The notes below the pieces were generated by a model. That model ran no database searches, was not told the origin of the DNA, and saw nothing but the letters and a program-made list of their open reading frames with translations. A stretch of 64,000 nt of DNA from an uncultured Bacteroidota bacterium (GTDB lineage: Bacteria; Bacteroidota; Bacteroidia; AKYH767-A; 2013-40CM-41-45), in contig CALMQM010000121.1 in NCBI GenBank assembly GCA_937871435.1, positions 1 through 64,000 of the forward strand. Reading direction: 5' to 3'. The position numbers and the translations under genes were made by a program. Shown here one piece after another: positions 28,287-36,155 of the stretch; the first letter of the stretch is position 1; each line of letters opens with the position of its first letter.

Positions 28287-29979
28287 TTTGGGATACATTG
28301 CTCTTATCGTTCAGTGAAAACAACAATGCAAAACACACTACACAGGCACATCCAAGCAAATTCAGCCAGAGAAAGGCCGTGAGTTCTATCCAAAAACAAT
28401 ACAAAACAACAGCTTCAGCAAGCAATGCCGCATAAAACACAGCGGCACCTTTTACATGTTTGATATAGAAAGCGACAACAAAAATTCCGAGAATCGTTCC
28501 ATAAAACAAGGAGCCGAGTTTATTTACCGCTTCAATCAAACTACCAAGCTGATTGGCAAACATCGCCACCATGATGGCATAGATTCCCCAGCAAACAGTC
28601 GCCACTTTGGAAACGCGAAGATCATGTCGCGCATCGCTGTCCTTTTTGAAAAGTCTTTTGTAAATATCGACAACGGTTGCTGAAGCGAGCGCATTGAGTT
28701 CCGAAGATGTAGAAGACATGGATGCAGAAAAAATCACTGCAATGAGCAAACCTATTAATCCGGCAGGAAAATATTTCATCACAAAAGACAGAAAGATGTA
28801 ATTCGTATCATTCGTTTCAGCTTTACTGTCATTTTTTTTCATCAACGCGATTCCATCAGCTCGCAGTGAGTTCATTTCCGCCTGTTTTTGTTTGGCGATA
28901 GAACCCAATTCATTACTTTTCGCTTCATCGCCTGAATGGATCGCTTTCACGAGATCTTCCATCACGGCTTTTTTCTCGCGATACACTTTTTCATTCTTTG
29001 ATTCCAGGATTTTATATTCAGGTGCCAGAGAACTATTGCTGATTTTATCTACTTCCACATTGTTGAAATGCAACGGCGGTTGCTGAAATTGATAGAACAC
29101 ACAGAGCAATGCTCCGATCAGTAATATGCTGAATTGCATTGGTATTTTGATCACGCCGTTGAACAACAGACCGAGTCTGCTTTGTCCCACACTTTTTCCA
29201 CTCAAATATCTTCCTACCTGTGACTGGTCAGTTCCGAAATAGGACAACATCAGGAAAAGCCCGCCAATCAAGCCTGACCAGACATTGTACTGATTTTTGA
29301 GATCGAAAGAAAAATCGATCACATTCAGTTTTCCCATTTTCCCTGCAAGATTCAGTGATTCTCTGAATGAAATATTTTCCGGCAACAAATGCACGACCAT
29401 GAAACCGGCAGCAACCATTCCAACCAGAATCACTGCCATTTGCTGCATTTGTGTGATACTGACAGCTCTCGTCCCGCCTGCCACAGTATACAAAACAACC
29501 AATCCTCCCATAAATAAATTCGTCCAGTAAATATTCCATCCAAGAATGGATGATAAAATAATTGACGGCGCGTAAATGGTAAGTCCGCATGCTAATCCAC
29601 GTTGTATAAGAAATAAAAATGCTGTGAGCGCGCGGGTTTTCAGATCAAATCTTTTCTCCAGAAACTCATAAGCTGTGTACACATTCAACCGGTGAAAGAT
29701 CGGAACGAAGGTGACACAGAGTATGACCATCGCGATTGGCAATCCAAAATAAAACTGCACGAAACGCATCCCGTCTGTATAAGCCTGCCCCGGCGCGGAG
29801 AGAAAAGTAATCGCACTCGCCTGTGTGGCCATAATGGAAATTCCAACCACATACCAGGGCATAGTTTTGTCAGCCAATAAGAATCCATCAATGTTCTTGT
29901 CGCCTTTACTTTTCCACATTCCATACAAAACGATGAAAAGCAAAGTCCCGATGAGCACAATCCAATCGATGCTACTCAT
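28273..29979 (-). CDS. Sodium:solute symporter (SSS/SLC5 family)
   Basis: This 568-residue inner-membrane transporter has about 13 hydrophobic segments. The family pattern is visible in GISIMATQASAITFLSAPGQAY (residues about 47-68), VAGGTRAVSITQMQQ and SSTSSELNALASATVVDIYK. A hydrophilic, helical insert at about 305-390, rich in Lys and Glu, separates two membrane bundles. The substrate is unknown; candidates include sugars, amino sugars or organic acids. Its ATG overlaps the stop of a 39-residue membrane protein by four bases (ATGA), and that gene follows the PIG-L deacetylase, so all three appear to be one operon. Confidence 0.9.
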   Translation of the reverse strand: MSSIDWIVLIGTLLFIVLYGMWKSKGDKNIDGFLLADKTMPWYVVGISIMATQASAITFLSAPGQAYTDGMRFVQFYFGLPIAMVILCVTFVPIFHRLNVYTAYEFLEKRFDLKTRALTAFLFLIQRGLACGLTIYAPSIILSSILGWNIYWTNLFMGGLVVLYTVAGGTRAVSITQMQQMAVILVGMVAAGFMVVHLLPENISFRESLNLAGKMGKLNVIDFSFDLKNQYNVWSGLIGGLFLMLSYFGTDQSQVGRYLSGKSVGQSRLGLLFNGVIKIPMQFSILLIGALLCVFYQFQQPPLHFNNVEVDKISNSSLAPEYKILESKNEKVYREKKAVMEDLVKAIHSGDEAKSNELGSIAKQKQAEMNSLRADGIALMKKNDSKAETNDTNYIFLSFVMKYFPAGLIGLLIAVIFSASMSSTSSELNALASATVVDIYKRLFKKDSDARHDLRVSKVATVCWGIYAIMVAMFANQLGSLIEAVNKLGSLFYGTILGIFVVAFYIKHVKGAAVFYAALLAEAVVLYCFWIELTAFLWLNLLGCACVVCFALLFSLNDKSNVSQIKNA

Positions 29980-30095
29980 GAGAAATATTTCATAAAAGCA
30001 TAAAACAATACAATCAGGAGAAGCAACTGAATGATAACAGCTGCATACATCTTAGTCCATGTGGAAAAAAACGGGGGTTTTTCTTCTGCTGACAT
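29976..30095 (-). CDS. 39-residue single-pass membrane protein
   Basis: I found this short gene by translating the gap between the PIG-L and symporter genes. It starts ATG at 30095, encodes MSAEEKPPFFSTW at the front, then one hydrophobic segment at about 17-36, and ends FMKYFS. Its TGA overlaps the symporter ATG as ATGA, and the PIG-L stop is 31 bp upstream. The tight spacing, the transmembrane segment and the charged ends argue for a real protein. It may be a small accessory subunit of the symporter, comparable in kind to small membrane partners of other carriers. That role is an inference. Confidence 0.7.
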   Translation of the reverse strand: MSAEEKPPFFSTWTKMYAAVIIQLLLLIVLFYAFMKYFS

Positions 30096-30126
30096 AAAGC
30101 ATCTACATTGTATAAAAGTTTAAAGA

Positions 30127-32610
30127 TTAATGTACCGGTTGTTTTCCCAATGAAATTAAATTTTCAAATAATCGATAAGCTCCGGGAACACCGGCAGGCA
30201 ATTCACGGAAGAAAACCAATCCGGTATATATGTAATGTCCTTTGCCATATCTTCCCGTGATGAGACTTCCTTCCAAAGGTTTTTCTCCGGGATCATTCAT
30301 GGATAACAAAGCTGAGTATTGCTTGTCCCAATCGCCTGCAAAATAAATTCCTCTTTCCTGGATCCATCCTTTAAAATCATCTTGTGTAATTTTATTCGGA
30401 TAGTTGAATACTGTATTTGTAGAATCGAGTATGGTAATTTTCGCGTTCTCGTCGGTAACTCTGTCGCGTGTTATCTTAAAAGGATATGGTCCCAGTTCCG
30501 CTTTAAGCGTACTTAAGAAATTGTTGGTGTTGTATTGCACCAATAATGTTCCGCCAAGTCGAACAAATTCCATCAGTCTGGGTTGATAAATCGGAATCCG
30601 TTCGTTGGTGTTGTATGCGCGAATACCTGTAATGATCACATCATATGCCTGCAATTCTCCTTTACTCAGGACATCGTCACTGAGTACGGTGACCTGATAG
30701 CCCATTTGTCTCAGACACTCCGGTATTTTATCCCCTGCTCCTTCAATGTAACCAATTTTCAATGGAGTTACTGAATTAGAAAAATGCACAAGTTTCAATT
30801 CACAGTCTCTCACCAATGTTTGAACAGGAATGTGATCATAGTTTACATGTTCCAGTGACTTGTTATATTTTTTCTGATCCACTACAACATATGGATGTAC
30901 AACAATTTCAGAAGCGGCTGATGGAGCCTGGACAGAAAAGCTGACATCCATTTCATCTTCTTTGGATAGCAGATTAAACAGGACAGAATTTGGTGTACAA
31001 GTCCAGCCGGCAGGCAAGGACAAAAATAATTCTCCGTTTACATTTGCTTTGCCGGCTTTCAGCTTCATGTGCACATTGTGAGGAGTATTTCCACCGAACA
31101 CAAAAACTTTTTCAGGAGTGATAAGACTGACAGGGGGAATTACTTCGACAGCTCTGTATAATTCTCCTCTTACAGGATCCACCCACTTGTATACAACAGG
31201 TCGGCTAATGTTTAGTGTTTCATCATTCCATTTCAATTGAAATTGCACCTCCATGAATGCCGGATTTTCGGGAACACCGATTTGTTCCTGTTGATTCACA
31301 CTAAACATACCCGGCCCATGAGCTGATTGCAACCAATATGGATTACTGTATGCAATATCACTTCTGATTTCAACTGAATCAGAAATATTTACCTGCTCGT
31401 TGCCCTTGAGTGTCATCGACACCAGGGAATCGCTACGATCAAAACGAACGGCAGTCAGTTGAAACGGCTGGCTCGTACGTTGAATGATACTTGATGTAAT
31501 TTTTATTTTCTCTCCTGGTGTAGTTGAATAGGTATCCGCGAATGCTTCTGCAAAAAAACCTCCGCAAGCAGCGATCAGTTCATCAATCTCTTTCACTTTT
31601 AATTCTCTCCAGTAATTGTCCTTGATTTCATTGTTAATTTTTTTTCGCAATGCAAATAAGGCAGGAATACTTGCAGAAGGATCAAGATCATTAAAGGCTT
31701 TGCTGAGCTTTTGGATTTCAGCGGCTATGGCGTCACCACCTTTTACACGCGTCCATGTGGTGTTAATTCCGGAAAGTTCATTTTGCTGAAAAGGAGTACC
31801 GTCAATTTGTTTAAGATAATCAGGTTGTTTACCGCGACTACGGGCTGTTCCGAATCCCTGACTTTTGTGCATGCTTCTGCTTTCTGAAGCCAGCTCACCA
31901 TACGATTTTCCAAGCAATGGATTGAACGCTCCTATGTCGACACTTGTGATATCCGGTTTGTCTTTTACTTCCTCTTCCTTTGGACGAAACATATTCCAGA
32001 AGATTCGTTCCGCTTTCCACACTTGTACGTATTTGAGTTGTTCGGGAAAACGTGTCGGATCGGCTGCGGCCTTGAATGCTTCTACTGCGAGGATAGCGGA
32101 AGCAGTATGATGACCATGACCACCTTCACCGGTTGTAGGGAAACGCATGATGATAATATCCGGACGAACTTTACGAATCGCCCACACGACATCCGCGAGA
32201 ATAGAATCTTTGTTCCAGAATGAAAATGTTTCTTCCGGATTTTTTGAATAACCAAAATCCACGGCACGACTGAACATTTGTTCAGCGCCGTCTACTCGTC
32301 GGGCTGCGAGTAATTCCTGTGTACGGATTACACCAAGCAATTCGCCCTGCTCTGATCCGATCAGATTTTGTCCGCCGTCACCACGAGTCATCGCGATGTA
32401 TGTGGTGCGAAAATGTTTCTCGTTCGCGTAATAACCGAGGACGCGTGTATTTTCATCATCAGGATGAGCGGCGACATACAAAACAGAACCAAGAGTATTC
32501 AATTTTTCCAGGTTCAATCGGATTTCGGCCAGACTGTTACGGACAGGTTGAGCAAAAGTGATTACTGATCCGAAGCAGAAAAATAAAAGGAGGGTTAACG
32601 ATCTCTTCAT
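30127..32610 (-). CDS. Exported PIG-L family deacetylase with C-terminal extensions
   Basis: The 827-residue protein has a signal peptide (MKRSLTLLLFF to ITFAQ). The LmbE/PIG-L domain spans about 40-290, with the zinc motif AHPDDEN (H49, D52) and a second site GHGHHTAS (H165-H168). PIG-L enzymes remove N-acetyl groups from sugars such as GlcNAc conjugates. A beta-rich middle follows, including a NEW3-like domain. At about 680-827 there is a ThuA/glutamine-amidotransferase-like Rossmann segment (DVIITGIRAYNTNERI, then GGTLLVQYNTNN). The frame is open for 61 further codons upstream, but the signal peptide fixes the ATG at 32610. It is the first gene of the apparent operon with the small membrane protein and the symporter. 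Confidence 0.88.
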   Translation of the reverse strand: MKRSLTLLLFFCFGSVITFAQPVRNSLAEIRLNLEKLNTLGSVLYVAAHPDDENTRVLGYYANEKHFRTTYIAMTRGDGGQNLIGSEQGELLGVIRTQELLAARRVDGAEQMFSRAVDFGYSKNPEETFSFWNKDSILADVVWAIRKVRPDIIIMRFPTTGEGGHGHHTASAILAVEAFKAAADPTRFPEQLKYVQVWKAERIFWNMFRPKEEEVKDKPDITSVDIGAFNPLLGKSYGELASESRSMHKSQGFGTARSRGKQPDYLKQIDGTPFQQNELSGINTTWTRVKGGDAIAAEIQKLSKAFNDLDPSASIPALFALRKKINNEIKDNYWRELKVKEIDELIAACGGFFAEAFADTYSTTPGEKIKITSSIIQRTSQPFQLTAVRFDRSDSLVSMTLKGNEQVNISDSVEIRSDIAYSNPYWLQSAHGPGMFSVNQQEQIGVPENPAFMEVQFQLKWNDETLNISRPVVYKWVDPVRGELYRAVEVIPPVSLITPEKVFVFGGNTPHNVHMKLKAGKANVNGELFLSLPAGWTCTPNSVLFNLLSKEDEMDVSFSVQAPSAASEIVVHPYVVVDQKKYNKSLEHVNYDHIPVQTLVRDCELKLVHFSNSVTPLKIGYIEGAGDKIPECLRQMGYQVTVLSDDVLSKGELQAYDVIITGIRAYNTNERIPIYQPRLMEFVRLGGTLLVQYNTNNFLSTLKAELGPYPFKITRDRVTDENAKITILDSTNTVFNYPNKITQDDFKGWIQERGIYFAGDWDKQYSALLSMNDPGEKPLEGSLITGRYGKGHYIYTGLVFFRELPAGVPGAYRLFENLISLGKQPVH

Positions 32611-32671
32611 ACATTCAATTTGAGGAATGTCAAAGATAAAAAATCGTTGATGCAAATCCTTAAAGGACTTG

Positions 32672-33226
32672 TTAAGAAATATGCCTGAAACAGCTTTCGC
32701 GCAGCATTTGCATGGCATGCAATCCTTTCTGTCTTGCCAGATGAATATTTCGTTCAGGAATGCTGTCGATATCCGGATGCGCGTCAATGACACGACTCAG
32801 ACTTTCTTCTCTCAGCAAATGCAGCATGGGATAAGGTGAACGATTCGTGTAGTTTGCGGCGTCATCCGGGGAAGAACCGGAAAAAAGATATTCAGGATGA
32901 AAGCTTGCAACCTGGTAGATTCCTTCATACCCGTTTTCCGCAAGCTCATCTTCCGCTGCATTGACAAAATTCAGGTATTCGTTAAAATCTGTGTAACTAT
33001 CAGGGAAAATGATCAATGTGGTTTCAATCTCCGCTTGTTGATCCAATTGCGAAAATGCTGTCAACACCATTTCCAGATGTTCCTCTACTGAATCTCCTTC
33101 AGCCACGATATAATGAACACTTCCCTTTTTCACTTCTTTTGCAGCGAAGGGACAAAAGTTTAAACCGACCACAACATCAATTACCCAGTTCTTTGTATGC
33201 CTGATGATTTCTTCTTCGCTGAGCAT
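32672..33226 (-). CDS. DUF1415 family protein
   Basis: The 184-residue cytoplasmic protein matches DUF1415: WVIDVVVGLNFCPFAAKEVKKG near the start, IIFPDSYTDFNEYLNFVN in the middle, and NRSPYPMLHLLREESL with HPDIDSIPERNI towards the end. The conserved Cys of NFCPFA and the paired Pro-rich motifs are present. Function is unknown in the literature I can recall. It lies 61 bp upstream of the PIG-L gene on the same strand and may share its transcript. Confidence 0.85.
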   Translation of the reverse strand: MLSEEEIIRHTKNWVIDVVVGLNFCPFAAKEVKKGSVHYIVAEGDSVEEHLEMVLTAFSQLDQQAEIETTLIIFPDSYTDFNEYLNFVNAAEDELAENGYEGIYQVASFHPEYLFSGSSPDDAANYTNRSPYPMLHLLREESLSRVIDAHPDIDSIPERNIHLARQKGLHAMQMLRESCFRHIS

Positions 33227-33314
33227 TTTGGGTTACATTAATCTGGACTATTGTTTCAATACTAAATTGTAAAGAGTAATATTAGAATAAGATAAAATTC
33301 CGTTCGTTGCTTTC

Positions 33315-34580
33315 TTAAATTCTCACACCCATAATCAGGACATCATCAATCTGTTCGTGGTTTCCTTTCCATTCATCAAAAACAGAATTCAGACCGGAGC
33401 GCTGTTCTTCCATGGAAAGATGACGGATGGATATCAATGTTTCCTTTAATTTTTTTGTCATGAATTTTTTTCCAAGCTCTCCTCCAAACTGATCCGCGTA
33501 ACCATCGCTGAAGATATAGAATGTATCATTCTTTTTTAATTCAATCGAATGAGTTTTGAAATTTTCATCATGTACAATTTGCAAACCTCCGATTGGATAT
33601 TTATCCGCCGCGAATGTGATCAATTCTCCGTCACGAACAAGCCACAAAGGACGGTTTGCACCGGCATATGTGAGAAGATTATTTTTCAAATCCACGGAAC
33701 ACAAGGCGATATCCATTCCATCCGTAGATTCTCCGGTACGTTGATTGAGTGTTTCTACTATCAGTACATGCAAGGTGTCCAGAATTTTTCCGGGGTCTGT
33801 GATCCGCTTTTCCGCGACAATCTGGTTCAGGAGTGAATTACCAACAACACTCAGGAAGGCTCCAGTAACGCCATGACCTGTGCAATCTGCTGCTATAAGG
33901 ATTGCACCATTCGGTTGAGGGAAAAACGAATAAAAATCTCCACTCACAATATCCTTTGGTCTGTACAATACAAATGCCTGCTGAAATGCTGAACGTATTT
34001 TGTCTATATCAGGAAGAATGGCTGTTTGAATTCGCTTTGCATAATTTACATTCGCTGTAATCTCCTGATTTTTCAAAGAGATCTCTTCGTTCCGCAATTT
34101 CAATTCCTTCGTCCGTTCATCCACCAACCTGCTCAATTCTTCTTCGCGTGTTCTTAATTGGCGAATGATAGATTCATTCTGACTTCTCAAACGACGTGTC
34201 AGGGCGCTGATGATCTTCTTGGCAACTTCGGGCTGGCTTTGCAGCAGGCCGAAAAATTGTTCTCTGCTGATTTTAAACAAATGTACTTCATCAACCGCAG
34301 ATACAGACATCGAACGTGGAGCCTCATCAAGCAGGGAAAATTCTCCGAAATAATTCCCGGGCTCCATGACAGCAATGGTATGTTCACCGTCATGAACTTT
34401 CACCTTTCCGGTGGCGAGCACAAACATGGCATTGCCTTCTTCGCCTTTTTGAATAATCAGTTCTGTGGGTTGAAAACGGAGTTTCTCAAGTCTGCCTGCA
34501 AGTTGTTCCAGCAGTTCAGCCGGAATACCTTTAAAAATTTCTACGCTTTGCAAAAGTTCCTGAACGGAGGTATCAATCAT
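33315..34580 (-). CDS. Cyclic-nucleotide-binding SpoIIE/RsbU-type phosphatase
   Basis: This 421-residue cytoplasmic regulator starts with a cyclic-nucleotide-binding domain (about 10-135), whose phosphate-binding cassette is FGEFSLLDEAPRS at 79-91. A coiled coil (about 135-185) connects to a PP2C-like SpoIIE domain. Metal-binding acidic residues are seen in VSGDFYSF (D215), IAADCTGHGVTGAF (D232) and FSDGYADQFGG, with TYAGANRPLWLV between. Such enzymes dephosphorylate anti-sigma antagonists or similar Ser/Thr-phosphorylated partners in response to a nucleotide. No anti-sigma factor or antagonist lies next to it, so the target is distant or different. Strand and position suggest an independent gene. 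Confidence 0.9.
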   Translation of the reverse strand: MIDTSVQELLQSVEIFKGIPAELLEQLAGRLEKLRFQPTELIIQKGEEGNAMFVLATGKVKVHDGEHTIAVMEPGNYFGEFSLLDEAPRSMSVSAVDEVHLFKISREQFFGLLQSQPEVAKKIISALTRRLRSQNESIIRQLRTREEELSRLVDERTKELKLRNEEISLKNQEITANVNYAKRIQTAILPDIDKIRSAFQQAFVLYRPKDIVSGDFYSFFPQPNGAILIAADCTGHGVTGAFLSVVGNSLLNQIVAEKRITDPGKILDTLHVLIVETLNQRTGESTDGMDIALCSVDLKNNLLTYAGANRPLWLVRDGELITFAADKYPIGGLQIVHDENFKTHSIELKKNDTFYIFSDGYADQFGGELGKKFMTKKLKETLISIRHLSMEEQRSGLNSVFDEWKGNHEQIDDVLIMGVRI

Positions 34581-34735
34581 ACAATACTAATAGTGTGGCG
34601 AAGTTAATCAATTCCGGATGTGCCGGAAACGAAAGTTCCATTTGACACAAAGAAAAGAACCGATGTAAATTCAAAAGTAAAATTGTTCAAATTATTTTAC
34701 AAAAAGAAAAGGGCTGTTCTTCAATTTTTTCAAAC

Positions 34736-34767
34736 AAAAAAAGGCCACGCTATTTAAGCATGGCCTT
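34736..34767 (-). terminator. Terminator downstream of the DUF6268 gene
   Basis: AAGGCCA (34741-34747) pairs with TGGCCTT (34761-34767), with an inner GCT/AGC pairing, and seven T residues follow on the minus strand. It lies 37 bp after the stop of the gene at 34804-35724. Confidence 0.75.
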
Positions 34768-34803
34768 GTAATCAATAAGGTTTGAATCGTATAAAAGCTT
34801 TGG

Positions 34804-35724
34804 TTATTCCTTATCCAGTCTGAAGCGATATGCAATTCCAAATGTCACAAACATTCCATCATTACTTTTTCTGAAAATACTTGCAGTCTCCTGCAATTCG
34901 TTTGCTTTATTGTAAAGAGTGTATGTACGATAAAATGTCTCACCAGTTTCCGCATACACTACGAGATGTTTGCTGAGATATGCATTGAGGTAAATTTTTA
35001 CTTCATCGTGTCCCATTGTTTTATCTCCCTCACGTACATACATTCCTCCGGTGGAAGCGTTTAATCGGTAAGAACTGATATTGGTGAGCAATGCTATGCC
35101 GGAATAAATGGAATTGGAAATTTTGTATTCGAAGTTCATGTTATTGGGCAAATCACCAAAAAGGTTCATGTGTTCATTGATTTTCCAATCGATACCAAGC
35201 AATGGCAGAAAATAATCTCCAAAAAATTCCCGGTTGTAATAGAGACCAAAATGATATTTGAGATTCTCCTTCTTTTTATAATTGAATAACAGCACTCCTC
35301 CAAGCTGCGCATCATCCATACTGATGTCTTTATAATCAGAGTTGATTTTTGGAAGGAGCAATACTGTAGTTCTCCATTTCTGATTTTTCATACCAAGTTC
35401 TGCTCCGAGCAAAAGCGATGTGCTATAGAGATCCGATTGCATATTGATTGCACCACTTGTTTTAAAATGCAGTTGTGTGTAATCACCTCCAATTAAAATA
35501 ACGTCTTTGTTTTTTTGTTCCATCGGAAGCAGGAATGTTGCTTCGCTTTGATATCCTGAAAGTTTTGAAGTACCATCTGCAGAAAATTCTTGCGGAGAGA
35601 AGAGTTGCATCTTCGCATTGAACAAATCGACAAAGGGTTGGGCAAGAACTTCCATCGGATTCAGAAGGATAACTGTGACCCTGACGAAAAACATCAGAAT
35701 GGAAATTTTGATACTTGATTTCAT
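34804..35724 (-). CDS. DUF6268-type outer-membrane beta-barrel protein
   Basis: The 306-residue protein has a signal peptide ending EVLAQP and alternating hydrophobic/polar strands through to the end, where FVTFGIAYRFRLDKE carries an aromatic near the C-terminus. Recognisable stretches, such as KYHFGLYYNREFFGDYFLPLLGIDW and NFEYKISNSIYSGIAL, match Bacteroidota DUF6268 proteins. Known members are predicted outer-membrane barrels of unknown function. It is monocistronic with its own terminator; no porin or TonB partner is adjacent. The 431-bp region upstream contains foldback copy A. Confidence 0.7.
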   Translation of the reverse strand: MKSSIKISILMFFVRVTVILLNPMEVLAQPFVDLFNAKMQLFSPQEFSADGTSKLSGYQSEATFLLPMEQKNKDVILIGGDYTQLHFKTSGAINMQSDLYSTSLLLGAELGMKNQKWRTTVLLLPKINSDYKDISMDDAQLGGVLLFNYKKKENLKYHFGLYYNREFFGDYFLPLLGIDWKINEHMNLFGDLPNNMNFEYKISNSIYSGIALLTNISSYRLNASTGGMYVREGDKTMGHDEVKIYLNAYLSKHLVVYAETGETFYRTYTLYNKANELQETASIFRKSNDGMFVTFGIAYRFRLDKE

Positions 35725-35997
35725 TTGAACAGTTTTTACCGGAAATACGCCGGTGTATTTATTCTGTGTACCTGATTCAACACTGAAAGTTGTAAGAAGA
35801 CATAGAATTCATTACACTGAAAATTGCTCAAAAAACAAGATTCATTCAAAAAAGTTCGTTTTTTTAATAAATTCAGACTCCTCTTTACAAAAACAATTGA
35901 ATCTTACCGAAAAGGTTAGATGGATTTTGACAAGAATTTTCTGATTTAATCTTTATAAAAAGACATTCAGCATATGCTACAACGAGGATTACGGATT

Positions 35998-36139
35998 CCG
36001 CTGCGACTGACCTGTTAACCATTTGTCGCATGTATTCTTATACTAAAGGTAATAAATATTGCAGCGCTTCGACGGACATTCGTCCGGAGAAGCTATGACG
36101 TGCGTTTATTTGAAAGTTAAAACAAATCAGGCACAGCGG
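35998..36139. repeat. Foldback element, copy A
   Basis: This roughly 140-nt element is 92% identical to copy B at 37810-37947 over 101 nt (93 matches by my count) and shares the end GGCACAGCGG. Structure: terminal CCGCTG pairs with CAGCGG; TGCGAC pairs with GTCGCA (36002-36007 and 36024-36029); GCTTC pairs with GAAGC enclosing CGGAC/GTCCG, the two helices separated by a GA/GA internal loop. The element lies 17 bp beyond the stop of the cargo at 36156-37748. The rest of this 431-bp gap (35725-35997) is AT-rich with no gene. Confidence 0.75.
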
Positions 36140-36155
36140 GAAATTTTTAGTTCCA

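Noticed and set aside
32611-32793. 61-codon N-terminal extension of the PIG-L protein
   Set aside because: The signal peptide MKRSLTLLLFF starts at 32610; the extension reads like untranslated leader and runs into the DUF1415 gene.
34582-34611. Promoter-like TAGTATTG box upstream of the SpoIIE phosphatase
   Set aside because: It has correct spacing to a TTG, but the implied transcription start would fall inside the coding region.
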